Shown: positions 24,432-32,297 of the stretch, one piece after another
Position numbering within the stretch: position 1 is the first letter of the stretch
Layout: every line of letters starts with the position of its first letter
Origin: JANNVK01 sp031430435
Lineage (GTDB): Bacteria > Acidobacteriota > Blastocatellia > Pyrinomonadales > Pyrinomonadaceae
Assembly (NCBI GenBank): GCA_031430435.1
Contig: JANPBM010000110.1
Location: 62,001 to 126,000 of the forward strand
Direction of reading: 5' to 3'
Length of the DNA: 64,000 nt
The notes under the pieces: generated by a model
Database searches by the model: none
Seen by the model: only the letters and a program-made list of their open reading frames with translations
Told to the model about the DNA's origin: nothing
Program-made: the position numbers and the translations under genes

Positions 24432-24712
24432 ATGTTACGCAAAACTAATTTCTAAGGTCGCTGAAAGCGACAAACTTAATAGCGTAGGGTGCAATGAGTG
24501 AAGCGAATGAAACCCTACGTTGAAATATCAAAAGATTTGCTCGCTGAAAGTGAGCTACAAACCGCACAGTTAATTGTTTAGGCTTTGTTCGACACTTTCA
24601 GCGTCGCAACATATTATTATTGTTCGTAGGGTGTCGCTCATTGCATTCGCTTTACCCTACGCTATTATATTTGTCGCTTTCAGCGACCTTAAGAATTAGT
24701 TTTGCGTAACAT
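24432..24712. mobile_element. 281-bp MITE/REPIN-like inverted-repeat element
   Basis: The outer 59 bp (24432-24490 and 24654-24712) are inverted repeats differing at only 4 positions, beginning ATGTTACGCAAAACTAATT. Each contains the hairpin GGTCGCTGAAAGCGAC and AATAGCGTAGGGT. The interior has further hairpins (CTCGCTGAAAGTGAG; CGACACTTTCAGCGTCG). There is no coding capacity. The same order of hairpins occurs at both ends of the IS200-like element at 43893-44524, so this is most likely a non-autonomous derivative of that family. It separates two small leftward genes. Confidence 0.88.
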
Positions 24713-24950
24713 CAGTTAAATCTTCAAGAAATTTCTCAAATACAACTTCGTCTAAAATCAACGCATTGTCTTTTTTGCAAATGACAATTTCTTCAAAACT
24801 GTTTCCGAAATTATAAACTAAAATCCAAGTATCCGTTAAGTTTTTGTAAACGTTCCAAAAATTAGATTTACCGCGTTTGAATCTTTTTCTGACAACATTA
24901 CTATTCGATAACGGCACCTTCGATAATCGGGAAAAGAAACGAATAAGCAA
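24696..24950 (-). CDS. Small hypothetical protein whose 3' end is supplied by the inverted-repeat element
   Basis: An 84-codon reading frame with a basic N-terminus (KRFKRGKSNFWNVYKNL) and an acidic C-terminus (IVICKKDNALILDEVVFEKFLEDL). It overlaps the preceding gene by 50 bp and no ribosome-binding site is clear; a GTG about 11 codons in is an alternative start. Its last five codons and stop (VTQN, TAA) are read from the right end of the 281-bp element, so the original C-terminus was probably cut off by the insertion. The family is not recognised and the frame is weakly supported. Confidence 0.4.
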   Translation of the reverse strand: MLIRFFSRLSKVPLSNSNVVRKRFKRGKSNFWNVYKNLTDTWILVYNFGNSFEEIVICKKDNALILDEVVFEKFLEDLTDVTQN

Positions 24951-25410
24951 CTCGCCATTTTTCGCGTTCGTTGACTAAAATCGAAGCAGTTTTTTGATTA
25001 AGTGCAATAACGCGACCATATTTTTCTTGATTTTGTTTATCGCAAAAACCTACCGCATCGCCAATTTTTAATTCAGTTCGGCTGATTCCCAATGTTTTAG
25101 TCGGTTTTATATCAGTCTCAACATTTTCTAAATTAACCGTGCAGTAACGAATGCTCCAATCTCGATGATCAAGCAGATTGTGAACATCCAACCGCGTCCG
25201 ATTCAATTTAAGAACTCTTGCGTTGACAAGATGATTTCTATCTCTGTCAAAAAAAGTGATTTCCATTCCCGGACGCAGTTTTACACGAACTTCCTCAATC
25301 CGTTTGGGATCATCAAGTTGTTGTTCAATGGCAACAGACAATCGAAATAAATCAAACAATGTTGCCGAATTTAAGTCATCAAGTATTCTTGAATAGTCCA
25401 TATATTTCAT
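24901..25410 (-). CDS. Hypothetical protein coupled to mnmA
   Basis: 169 residues starting MKYMDYSRILDDLNSATLFDLFRL; the ATG overlaps the mnmA stop codon by 1 nt (TAATG), so it is translated by coupling. The N-terminus is helical. Two beta-rich segments follow: RPGMEITFFDRDRNHLVNARVLKLNRTRLDV and KIGDAVGFCDKQNQEKYGRVIALNQKTASI. They look like tandem KOW/SH3-type small barrels, which suggests RNA or nucleic-acid binding; this is inference from pattern. No named family is recognised. Confidence 0.7.
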   Translation of the reverse strand: MKYMDYSRILDDLNSATLFDLFRLSVAIEQQLDDPKRIEEVRVKLRPGMEITFFDRDRNHLVNARVLKLNRTRLDVHNLLDHRDWSIRYCTVNLENVETDIKPTKTLGISRTELKIGDAVGFCDKQNQEKYGRVIALNQKTASILVNEREKWRVAYSFLFPIIEGAVIE

Positions 25411-26528
25411 TATTGCCGCACAATCCAACCGCCGCCGACAACTTCTTCGCAAGTTTCTTCGTCATAAAACACAGTCGCTTGTCCCGGCGTGATTGCGTCT
25501 TGCGGTTCGTCGAAAACGATTCTTGCGTGTGAATCTGCGGTAGCGTAAATGGTTGCAGGTGCAGGTTCGTGGCGGTATCGGACTTTTACTTTTGCCCGAA
25601 CTGCCGTTTCAGGTTCATCAAACGCGACCCAATTTACGCCTTTCGCAACAAATTCGATTGAACCTAAATCTTCTTTTTCGCCGACAATAATTTGATTTTT
25701 CAGCCGTTCGATTTGCAAAACATACAACGGTTTTTCGTGTGCGATTCCCAACCCGCGGCGTTGTCCGATTGTGTAACGATGAATTCCCGTATGTTCGCCT
25801 AAAACTTTGCCGTCTCCGTTGACTATTTCGCCCGCTTTCGGCAGTTCGTCTTCGCGTTCTTCGGCTTTCAAATAACGGTCAATAAATTCGGAGTATTTGC
25901 CGTCGGGAACAAAGCAGATTTCTTGCGATTCTTGCTTTTCAGCCGTGTAAAGTTTCGCATCGCGGGCAATATCGCGGACTTCCGATTTGAGCATTTCGCC
26001 AAGCGGAAAAAGTGAGCGGGAAAGCTGATCTTGCGTCAATTCCCAAAGGAAATATGTTTGATCTTTCCAATGATTTTTGCCGCGAAAAAGTCTGTAACGG
26101 TTCGCTTTTTCGTCAAATTCTACGCGGGCATAATGACCGGTCGCAACTTTGTCGCAACCCAAACTTATCGCCATTCTGTCCAAAGAATTAAACTTCAGAC
26201 GAGAATTGCACGCGACGCACGGAATCGGCGTTTCACCTTGTAAATAACTATCAACAAACGGATTAACCACATCACGCTCAAAATCTTTTTCCAGATTCAA
26301 AACATAAAACGGAAAGCCCAAAGTTTCGGCAACGCGGCGTGCATCATACACATCATCGAGCGAACAGCACCGCGACGGCAACGAATCGCCGTTTTCGTCA
26401 ACGTTGATATTCCGACGCTGATTCCACAGTTGCATCGTAAATCCGACCAATTCGTGTCCTTCATCTTTTAATAACGCGGCGGCTGACGATGAATCAACTC
26501 CGCCGCTCATTGCTACGGCAATTTTCAT
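25410..26528 (-). CDS. mnmA: tRNA-specific 2-thiouridylase MnmA
   Basis: MnmA adds sulfur to U34 of tRNA-Lys, -Glu and -Gln using ATP and a persulfide. 372 residues, typical length. The PP-loop AMSGGVDSSSAAALL is at the N-terminus. The two catalytic cysteines are in TPIPCVACNSRLKF and SQEICFVPDGKY. GRTGH-like residues occur in LGEHTGIHRYTIGQRRGLG. It leads a unit with the KOW-like hypothetical gene. The insert RRNINVDENGDSLPSRCCSLDDVYDARRVAE after the first strand is longer than in E. coli and gives two adjacent extra cysteines. Confidence 0.95.
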   Translation of the reverse strand: MKIAVAMSGGVDSSSAAALLKDEGHELVGFTMQLWNQRRNINVDENGDSLPSRCCSLDDVYDARRVAETLGFPFYVLNLEKDFERDVVNPFVDSYLQGETPIPCVACNSRLKFNSLDRMAISLGCDKVATGHYARVEFDEKANRYRLFRGKNHWKDQTYFLWELTQDQLSRSLFPLGEMLKSEVRDIARDAKLYTAEKQESQEICFVPDGKYSEFIDRYLKAEEREDELPKAGEIVNGDGKVLGEHTGIHRYTIGQRRGLGIAHEKPLYVLQIERLKNQIIVGEKEDLGSIEFVAKGVNWVAFDEPETAVRAKVKVRYRHEPAPATIYATADSHARIVFDEPQDAITPGQATVFYDEETCEEVVGGGWIVRQ

Positions 26529-26670
26529 AAAAGCATTATAACAAACAAATCGGTTTTACTTTATTGAAATTGAAGAGATGGATTTGGACAAATCAAGATG
26601 ATAAGTTTTTTGTGAGATTATTTTAGCCATGAACAAACACGAAAAACTATTTGGCTACATAAATGGATTT

Positions 26671-27159
26671 CTATTTTACAAACTTGAGGAAAAGTCCTAG
26701 AGTCCCTGAATGAATTGTGCTTTTCCAAGGTTTGCCAAATCTTTTGAAACCATTTCTTTCAAGAATTCTTACCATTGAATTGTCCGCACGAAGTTCTGTT
26801 GATGCCATTATGTTTTTGTCTTTCACTTCATTAAGTAAAAATTTTACGATTGTGGAAGAAAAATGTTTTCCAACGTGGTCAGGTAAAGTAAAACAATAGC
26901 CAAGTTCTAATTCAAAATCATTTTTAAGTTTATCTAGGTCTGCTTTATCACGGTTAAAGTCGCTTTTTGTCTTTGGTTTGATTGCACCTATCGAAACAAT
27001 TTCATTGTCAATTTTGCATACGCAGAGCAATTTACAACGGTTTACTTTTTCAATTGTAGGTTTGGTAACTTTTCTTTGTTGTTTAAGTAAGTTAAGGAAT
27101 GCTTCTCTATCTGATTCAGAAAAGTTTGTGGGATTTTCTATCTTGTATGTAATTTCCAT
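26671..27159 (-). CDS. GNAT-family N-acetyltransferase
   Basis: 162 residues with a GNAT-like layout: an internal CKLLCVCKIDNEIVSIGAIKPK strand pair, LELGYCFTLPDHVGKHFSSTIVKFLLNEV (motif A acetyl-CoA region, with the R/Q-x-x-G-x-G/A replaced by HVGKHFS), and NSMVRILERNGFKRFG (motif B, typical N-x-x-x-x-x-x-x-x-x-G-F). The substrate is unknown. It is AT-rich like the OLD-like gene and sits alone in the accessory stretch, so recent acquisition is likely. Confidence 0.75.
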   Translation of the reverse strand: MEITYKIENPTNFSESDREAFLNLLKQQRKVTKPTIEKVNRCKLLCVCKIDNEIVSIGAIKPKTKSDFNRDKADLDKLKNDFELELGYCFTLPDHVGKHFSSTIVKFLLNEVKDKNIMASTELRADNSMVRILERNGFKRFGKPWKSTIHSGTLGLFLKFVK

Positions 27160-27244
27160 AATGGTTCCATGTTTTCTATCACAAATTGTTCGTTCCTTAA
27201 AATATGAAGTTGAACTTAATCCTATCTTACCATTAACAAATAAA

Positions 27245-27360
27245 TCATTCCTGCGTTTTCAACCATTCCTCAAAATCCAATAAAATCTCATATTGATCTT
27301 TTTCGTTTGATTGATTGAGCAAATCGTTCAAGACTTTTGTGTTCGGAAATAATTGTTTTA
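27245..27360 (-). pseudogene. C-terminal remnant of a Uma2 gene
   Basis: The leftward frame reads KVLNDLLNQSNEKDQYEILLDFEEWLKTQE followed by TGA, in two parts nearly identical to the C-terminus of the Uma2 protein at 27622-28386 (KVLNNLLNQSNEKDQYE then ILLDFEDRLKTQE). Only about 36 codons remain and there is no start. It begins exactly at the stop codon of the UPF0175 gene, so the rest of this Uma2 copy was lost or replaced at that junction. Confidence 0.8.
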
Positions 27361-27585
27361 GGCATTGGCTACGTCTTTCGATAAATCGGTTGCGGGAAAA
27401 TTAAAGATGGAAACTTCGTATTTGCCTAATAATTCGGCAAACGTCCGTTTTGACAAACCTGCAACTTCAGCCGCTTGACCGAGTGAAAGTCTGCCCTGTT
27501 GATAAAGCCGCGTAGAAACGAGCATCGCAACATCGCGTGTGTCCAAATCAAGGCTGTCAGGTATTTCAAGGGTTAAGGTTTTCAT
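27358..27585 (-). CDS. UPF0175 family small protein (antitoxin-like)
   Basis: A 75-residue protein with TLEIPDSLDLDTRDVAMLVSTRLYQQGRLSLGQAAEVAGLSKRTFAELLGKY, the UPF0175 helix-turn-helix-like core. Family members are usually antitoxins paired with a downstream PIN/DUF3368 toxin. Here no toxin follows; instead a scrap of a Uma2 gene begins at the stop codon. It lies between a complete Uma2 gene and that scrap. Confidence 0.85.
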   Translation of the reverse strand: MKTLTLEIPDSLDLDTRDVAMLVSTRLYQQGRLSLGQAAEVAGLSKRTFAELLGKYEVSIFNFPATDLSKDVANA

Positions 27586-27621
27586 AGTTAAAATGTAACA
27601 GATTTTGAAAAATGCTCAAAA

Positions 27622-28386
27622 TTATTCTTGTGTTTTTAACCGGTCTTCAAAATCCAACAAAATCTCGTATTGGTCTTTTTCGTTTGATTGATTGAGCAAA
27701 TTGTTCAAGACTTTGGCGGTTAAAATCGGGAGCGATTTACTTTGCTTAACTTGTTTGTATTCATTGTTTTTTCGTAATTCGTAAATCTCAAAGTTTTTGC
27801 CGTCATATCGCCAGATTTCTTTTACATTGTTTTTTCGTAATTCGTAAATCTCAAAGTTTTTGCCGTCATATCGCCAGATTTCTTTTACGCCGAAACTTGC
27901 GTAAATCTCGAACTTTGATTTTGAATCGTGGTAAATATCAATTTCCAAAACGATGTCGGGCATCGGGTCTCGGCTGAAATCAATGCGGAGTTTGTCGGGC
28001 AGTTTGTCGCCGGATTGAACGTAGAAACATCCGTCAGGCTCAACGCCTTTTGACTCTTTGGTAACTTTCATCGTTGAAGATTTGTAATTAAGAATTTTGA
28101 TTCTTTTTTGCAAACTCAGATGAGAAAGAAGATTTTGCACAAGAGCGGAATAATTTTCGTGTGTGGTTGAGAGAGTTTTAATTTTAAGATTTCCCCTGTT
28201 GTAGCTGATTCGCAAATGACTCGCTTCGCCAACTTCCTTAATCAAGGTTTCATAATCATTCCAAGTTGTATTGCCGAAAGTTACATCTGCTTTTTCGGGC
28301 AATTTTTTGACGATTGCGTAAAAATCGGACTTTCGGCGGCTGATTCTAAAGTTATTTTTGTGCGTTGTTTCTTTAACCGGCAACAT
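27622..28386 (-). CDS. Uma2-family protein with an exact internal duplication
   Basis: A 254-residue Uma2 (DUF820) protein: GNTTWNDYETLIKEVGEASHLRISYNRGNLKI, EPDGCFYV, DPMPDIVLEIDIYHDSKSKFEIYASFGVKEIWRY. These supply the D/E-x(n)-E-x-D...K of the PD-(D/E)XK-like core. The core strand segment VKEIWRYDGKNFEIYELRKN is present twice in tandem (21-residue period, identical at DNA level), adding an extra strand pair to the fold. Without it the protein would be the usual length. A GAGAGG lies about 13 nt before ATG. The role is unknown. Confidence 0.85.
   Translation of the reverse strand: MLPVKETTHKNNFRISRRKSDFYAIVKKLPEKADVTFGNTTWNDYETLIKEVGEASHLRISYNRGNLKIKTLSTTHENYSALVQNLLSHLSLQKRIKILNYKSSTMKVTKESKGVEPDGCFYVQSGDKLPDKLRIDFSRDPMPDIVLEIDIYHDSKSKFEIYASFGVKEIWRYDGKNFEIYELRKNNVKEIWRYDGKNFEIYELRKNNEYKQVKQSKSLPILTAKVLNNLLNQSNEKDQYEILLDFEDRLKTQE
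27763..27888. repeat. Perfect 63-bp tandem duplication inside the Uma2 gene
   Basis: Units 27763-27825 and 27826-27888 are identical over all 63 bp, keeping the frame (21 codons). The lack of any difference indicates a recent slip or unequal recombination event. Confidence 0.95.
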
Positions 28387-28588
28387 ATTTTCGTAAAACC
28401 TCTCATTGGTAATTTTAGCTTAAAAATAAAAAATGACGAAGTTGAGACTGAATCAGCCAAACAAATAACTGCTTGCCCTTTGTCAAAAGATAACTGTGTT
28501 TTTAAATCTTTTCGTAAAAGTCTTGACACTTCAAACTTGACTTATCGCCGATAATTTCGTAGCTTTTAGTTTGCTTGTTTGAAATTTC

Positions 28589-28661
28589 GGGGGCGTAGCT
28601 CAGCTGGGAGAGTGCATGACTGGCAGTCATGAGGTCAAGGGTTCGATCCCCTTCGTCTCCA
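28589..28661 (+). tRNA. tRNA-Ala (anticodon GGC)
   Basis: A 73-nt cloverleaf: acceptor GGGGGCG/CGTCTCC (with G-U pairs), D-arm GCTC...GAGT, anticodon stem CATGA/TCATG with loop CTGGCAG giving anticodon GGC (28622-28624, codon GCC). The T-arm is AAGGG TTCGATC CCCTT and the discriminator is A. The CCA end is not encoded. A strong terminator follows 19 bp downstream. Confidence 0.97.
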
Positions 28662-28680
28662 TTGTAAACCAAATAAAAAA

Positions 28681-28709
28681 GGGACAACTTTAACGGCTGT
28701 CCCTTTTTT
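28681..28709 (+). terminator. Rho-independent terminator of the tRNA gene
   Basis: GGGACA - 11-nt loop - TGTCCC followed by six T residues, preceded by an A-run. Confidence 0.85.
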
Positions 28710-29035
28710 GTTTGTCAAAAAAAACACTTCCCGAAGTTATTTTATTTAAAAGTTTCAAATTCCTTGCAAAAATACTTGCCAAACTTGGTTTTATTAAGTT
28801 AAACTTTGTTTAGCATTACCGGTTTCCCCGAATAAAACCAAACAAAATTACTAATCCCAAAAGTATGAAATAATTCGGTGCGGAAAGTTTCCTGAATTTT
28901 GGTCTGAATCCAGGTTTCCCGACATTTTAGGAATTTTCCGGATTTTCTCTGTTTTCTAATCTTTTACCCGCATTTTATCCGGCTTTCGAGCCTTCTCTTA
29001 AAAATAAACTAACTGACATTATTAACGGGAAATTT
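28710..29035. other. 326-bp gap between tRNA-Ala and the HD-GYP gene
   Basis: AT-rich, with no reading frame of note on either strand. Repeated T(T/C)CCGGATTTTC-like and AAACTTGGTTTTATTAAGTTAAAC stretches are present but no clear -35/-10 pair. It presumably holds the promoter of the regulator gene; the start codon has only a weak GGGAAA upstream. Confidence 0.5.
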
Positions 29036-30175
29036 ATGTTTGAAATTGAAAATACCAACAAAACTGTGCTGATTGTTGAAGACGAGTATTCAACCGGAAA
29101 ACTTTTACTGGAAATTCTAAACTCTGAATATGAGTGCGAAGCAGTTGATTCGGCTGAATCAGCATTAGAAAAAATCGGCAAAAAAGAATATGCCGTAATT
29201 TTGAGCGATATAAATTTGGGCGGAATGAGCGGCGTTGAAATGATTGCCGAAGTCAGTTTTCTGTCGCCGAATACGGTTATTGTGTTGATCAGCGGACAAC
29301 AGGAAATAGGTTACGCCGTTGAAGCCTTTCGGCGCGGAGCGTTTGATTATATCGCTAAACCGTTTGAAATCAGGCAAATTGCCGTTTCGGTCGAACGGGC
29401 TATGAAACATTATGAATTAAAAGTTATCAAAGATCGTTATCAGTTTCATTTGGAAGAATTGGTCGCCGAACGCACGACCGAATTAGACAAAGCATTGGAA
29501 GAAGTCGAAAGTTCGTATCAAATAACTTTGAAAGCATTGGTGCAAGCACTGGAGATGCGTGATTTTGAAACGCACGGACACGCCGAAAGAGTCGTTACAT
29601 TCAGTTTGCGATTGGGACACGAACTTGGTTTGGACAAAAAAGAATTACGCGATTTGGAACTCGGAGCGTTGCTTCACGACATCGGAAAAATCGGAGTTCC
29701 CGATCATATTTTGCGAAAACCTGCCAAATTGGACGAAAACGAATGGGTCAAAATGCGACTGCATCCGGTTCACGGACATAAAATTTTGCGAAATATTCCG
29801 TTTCTCGACGGAGCTTCGCAAGTAGTTTTGCAACATCACGAAAAATGGAACGGCGGCGGTTATCCGTTTGGTTTACGCGGCGAAGATATTAATCTCGGAG
29901 CGAGAATTTTTGCGGTTGTCGATGCCTTTGACGCAATCGTCAGCGACCGCGTTTATCGCAAAGGACGTTCTTACGGCGAGGCTTTATCGGAAATAAGAAT
30001 GTGTTCGGGGACGCAGTTCGACCCGATTGTGGTTGAAGCATTTGAAAGCATCGCCGAAGAAGATTGGATTTCATTGCACCGGCGTTCATTATCGGAAAAA
30101 CGCGAAATTGCCTCTTTGCAATCGGTTGTCAAAGAACTGGTGCATTCGCAGCAGCAATTTGAAATTGTGCATTGA
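29036..30175 (+). CDS. HD-GYP response regulator (predicted c-di-GMP phosphodiesterase)
   Basis: 379 residues. A receiver domain (about 10-125) has phospho-Asp in VILSDINLGGMSG and Lys in YIAKPF. A coiled-coil linker (RYQFHLEELVAERTTELDKALEEV) leads to an HD-GYP domain: THGHAERV, LLHDIGKIGVPDHIL, MRLHPVHGHKIL, LQHHEKWNGGGYPFGLRGEDI (HHE and GYP motifs complete) and DAFDAIVSDRVYRKG. All metal ligands appear intact, so hydrolysis of cyclic di-GMP is likely. It is a single-gene unit with no kinase nearby. Confidence 0.94.
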   Translation: MFEIENTNKTVLIVEDEYSTGKLLLEILNSEYECEAVDSAESALEKIGKKEYAVILSDINLGGMSGVEMIAEVSFLSPNTVIVLISGQQEIGYAVEAFRRGAFDYIAKPFEIRQIAVSVERAMKHYELKVIKDRYQFHLEELVAERTTELDKALEEVESSYQITLKALVQALEMRDFETHGHAERVVTFSLRLGHELGLDKKELRDLELGALLHDIGKIGVPDHILRKPAKLDENEWVKMRLHPVHGHKILRNIPFLDGASQVVLQHHEKWNGGGYPFGLRGEDINLGARIFAVVDAFDAIVSDRVYRKGRSYGEALSEIRMCSGTQFDPIVVEAFESIAEEDWISLHRRSLSEKREIASLQSVVKELVHSQQQFEIVH

Positions 30176-30218
30176 GATTTTAAATCATTTGCAGATTTAA
30201 TCGTTGATTGGTTGAAAA

Positions 30219-30245
30219 GTTCGCAAGTTTTTGCGGGCTTTTTTG
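30219..30245 (+). terminator. Terminator after the HD-GYP gene
   Basis: GTTCGCAA - GTTT - TTGCGGGC (two G-T pairs) followed by TTTTTT, about 45 bp after the stop. Confidence 0.7.
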
Positions 30246-30298
30246 TTTGGCTGAAACGAATCGACGAATTACCGAAAAAAATCCGTCGCCCGACAACT

Positions 30299-30327
30299 TT
30301 GTTTTTGATTTCACATTAAGTTAAAAT
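30299..30327 (+). promoter_or_regulatory. Candidate sigma-70 promoter for dxs
   Basis: TTGTTT, 17-bp spacer, TAAAAT (5 of 6), 35 bp before the dxs ATG. Confidence 0.45.
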
Positions 30328-30362
30328 AATGAACTTGGTTAGTTTACAAGCAGGGAAAGTTA

Positions 30363-32291
30363 ATGCGTTTTTTATCGGAAATCAATTCGCCGTCGGACTT
30401 ACGGCAACTTAAAGTCGAAGATTTACAAGAAGTCGCGGACGAAGTTCGGCAATTTATTATCGACACTTGTTCGCGGGTCGGCGGACACACGGGAGCATCG
30501 CTCGGCGCGGTTGAACTTGCGGTTGCCGCACATTATGTGTTTGACACGCCGAACGACAAATTAGTTTGGGATGTCGGACATCAGGCTTACGCCCATAAAA
30601 TTTTGACGGGTCGCCGCGACGAACTGCACACCATCAAACAATACGGCGGACTTTCTCCGTTTTTACGGCGCGACGAATCGGAATTCGATACGTTCGGGGC
30701 GGGACACGCTTCGACTTCGCTTTCTGCCGCACTCGGTATGGCGGTCGCCCGCGACAAGCAAAACTTTGATTATCACGTTTGCGGCATCATCGGCGATTCC
30801 AGTTTGCAAGGCGGAATGGCGATGGAAGCCTTAAATCACGCGGGACACATCAAATCGCGGATGATTGTCTTGCTCAACGATAACGGAATGTCGATTGCTC
30901 CGGCGGTCGGCGGTTTGACGCGGTACCTGAATCGCATCAAAGAAGCTCAAAATTATCACAGGTTCAAAGAAGAAATCGGCGATACATTGGAAAGTGTGCC
31001 GCATTTCGGCGGACAACTTCGCAAAGCGGCAAAAATCGTTAAAGACGCGATTGCGGCGGCGGTTTTGCCCGGAGCCTTGGTCAACGAACTCGGTTTCAAA
31101 TACATCGGTTACGTTGACGGACACAATGTTCCGATGCTCGTAAAAGCCTTGCAAGAAGCAAAAAACATCGACGACGGTCCGGTAATCGTCCACGCTTTGA
31201 CGACCAAAGGCAGAGGTTTTCCGAATCCCGAAAAAAATTATTACGCCTATCACGCAACCGGTCCGTTTGACCCGAACACGGGTTTGGCTTACAAATCGAC
31301 TAAAATTGCTCCGCCGACTTATACGGCGGTTTTCGGACAGACGATGTGCGAATTGATGGAACGCGATAAAGCCATTGTCGCGTTGACTGCCGCAATGCCC
31401 GACGGCACAGGCGTTGACAAAGTGTTGGAAAAATTTCCCGAACGAGCCTTTGACGTGGGAATTGCCGAACAACACGCGATAACTTTTTGCGCAGGAATGG
31501 CGTGCGACGGCTTAAAACCTGTTGCGGCGATTTATTCGACGTTTTTGCAACGCGGTTTCGACCAAATTATTCACGATGTTTGTTTGCAGGATTTGAATGT
31601 TACGTTGGCGATGGACAGAGCCGGAATAGTCGGAGCAGACGGTCCGACGCATCACGGTTTGCTCGACATTGCTTATCTGCGGGCGTATCCGAACATTGTT
31701 TTGATGTCGCCGAAAGACGAAGCGGAATTCCGCGATATGATTTATACATCGGTCGAACACAACGGAGCAACCGCAATTCGTTATCCGCGCGGAAACGGAC
31801 ACGGCGTTGATATTTCAGCCGCGCCGAAATTGTTGGAAATCGGTAAGTCCGAAATTATCCGCGATGGCGGCGAAATTGCGATTCTGGCGTATGGTTCAAT
31901 GGTTTATCCGTCAATCGAAGCGGCTGAAACACTTGCCAAAAACGGCATCGAAGCAACGGTGGTCAACGCCCGTTTCGTCAAACCGCTCGACACGGAATTG
32001 ATAATCGCGCTTGCCCGCACAAAACGAATTATCGTCACGGTCGAAGAAGCCTATTTAGCCGGCGGTTTCGGTTCGGCAGTAATGGAATGTTTAGAGGAAA
32101 ACGGCTTGCAGGACCGCGTTAAGGTTGTCAGAATGGGAGTGCCGGATCGGATTGTAACACACGGCGATCCGAAATTATTGTTGGCAAAATACGGTTTGGA
32201 TGCCGACGGAATTTTCCAAAAAGTTAAGGAAACAATCGAAATTTTAGAAGAGCGTCGAACGAACACGAGTCGTTTGAAAGCATTGAGTTAA
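30363..32291 (+). CDS. dxs: 1-deoxy-D-xylulose-5-phosphate synthase
   Basis: Dxs condenses pyruvate and glyceraldehyde 3-phosphate, the first step of the MEP isoprenoid pathway, and also feeds thiamine and pyridoxal synthesis. 642 residues, full length. TPP-binding GDSSLQGGMAMEALNHAG, the LNDNGMSIAPAVGG loop, the catalytic-glutamate region of the transketolase Pyr domain (FDVGIAEQHAITFCAGMA) and DRAGIVGADGPTHHGLLD are intact. GGGAAAG lies before the ATG. It starts a rightward run with the DsbA-like and VKOR genes (6-bp gap, then 4-bp overlap). Confidence 0.97.
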   Translation: MRFLSEINSPSDLRQLKVEDLQEVADEVRQFIIDTCSRVGGHTGASLGAVELAVAAHYVFDTPNDKLVWDVGHQAYAHKILTGRRDELHTIKQYGGLSPFLRRDESEFDTFGAGHASTSLSAALGMAVARDKQNFDYHVCGIIGDSSLQGGMAMEALNHAGHIKSRMIVLLNDNGMSIAPAVGGLTRYLNRIKEAQNYHRFKEEIGDTLESVPHFGGQLRKAAKIVKDAIAAAVLPGALVNELGFKYIGYVDGHNVPMLVKALQEAKNIDDGPVIVHALTTKGRGFPNPEKNYYAYHATGPFDPNTGLAYKSTKIAPPTYTAVFGQTMCELMERDKAIVALTAAMPDGTGVDKVLEKFPERAFDVGIAEQHAITFCAGMACDGLKPVAAIYSTFLQRGFDQIIHDVCLQDLNVTLAMDRAGIVGADGPTHHGLLDIAYLRAYPNIVLMSPKDEAEFRDMIYTSVEHNGATAIRYPRGNGHGVDISAAPKLLEIGKSEIIRDGGEIAILAYGSMVYPSIEAAETLAKNGIEATVVNARFVKPLDTELIIALARTKRIIVTVEEAYLAGGFGSAVMECLEENGLQDRVKVVRMGVPDRIVTHGDPKLLLAKYGLDADGIFQKVKETIEILEERRTNTSRLKALS

Positions 32292-32297
32292 ATTTTT

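Noticed and set aside
24432..24712. CRISPR-like repeat because of several similar hairpins
   Set aside because: There are two inverted ends and internal hairpins, not regularly spaced direct repeats with unique spacers; no cas genes are present.
28502..28687. Leftward reading frame containing DRTLDLMTASHALSQLSYAPE over the tRNA
   Set aside because: It is the antisense translation of tRNA-Ala and its flank, a well-known spurious protein; the tRNA fold is complete.
29559..29825. Alternative frame inside the HD-GYP gene
   Set aside because: It is an overlapping frame with no ribosome-binding site inside an intact conserved domain.
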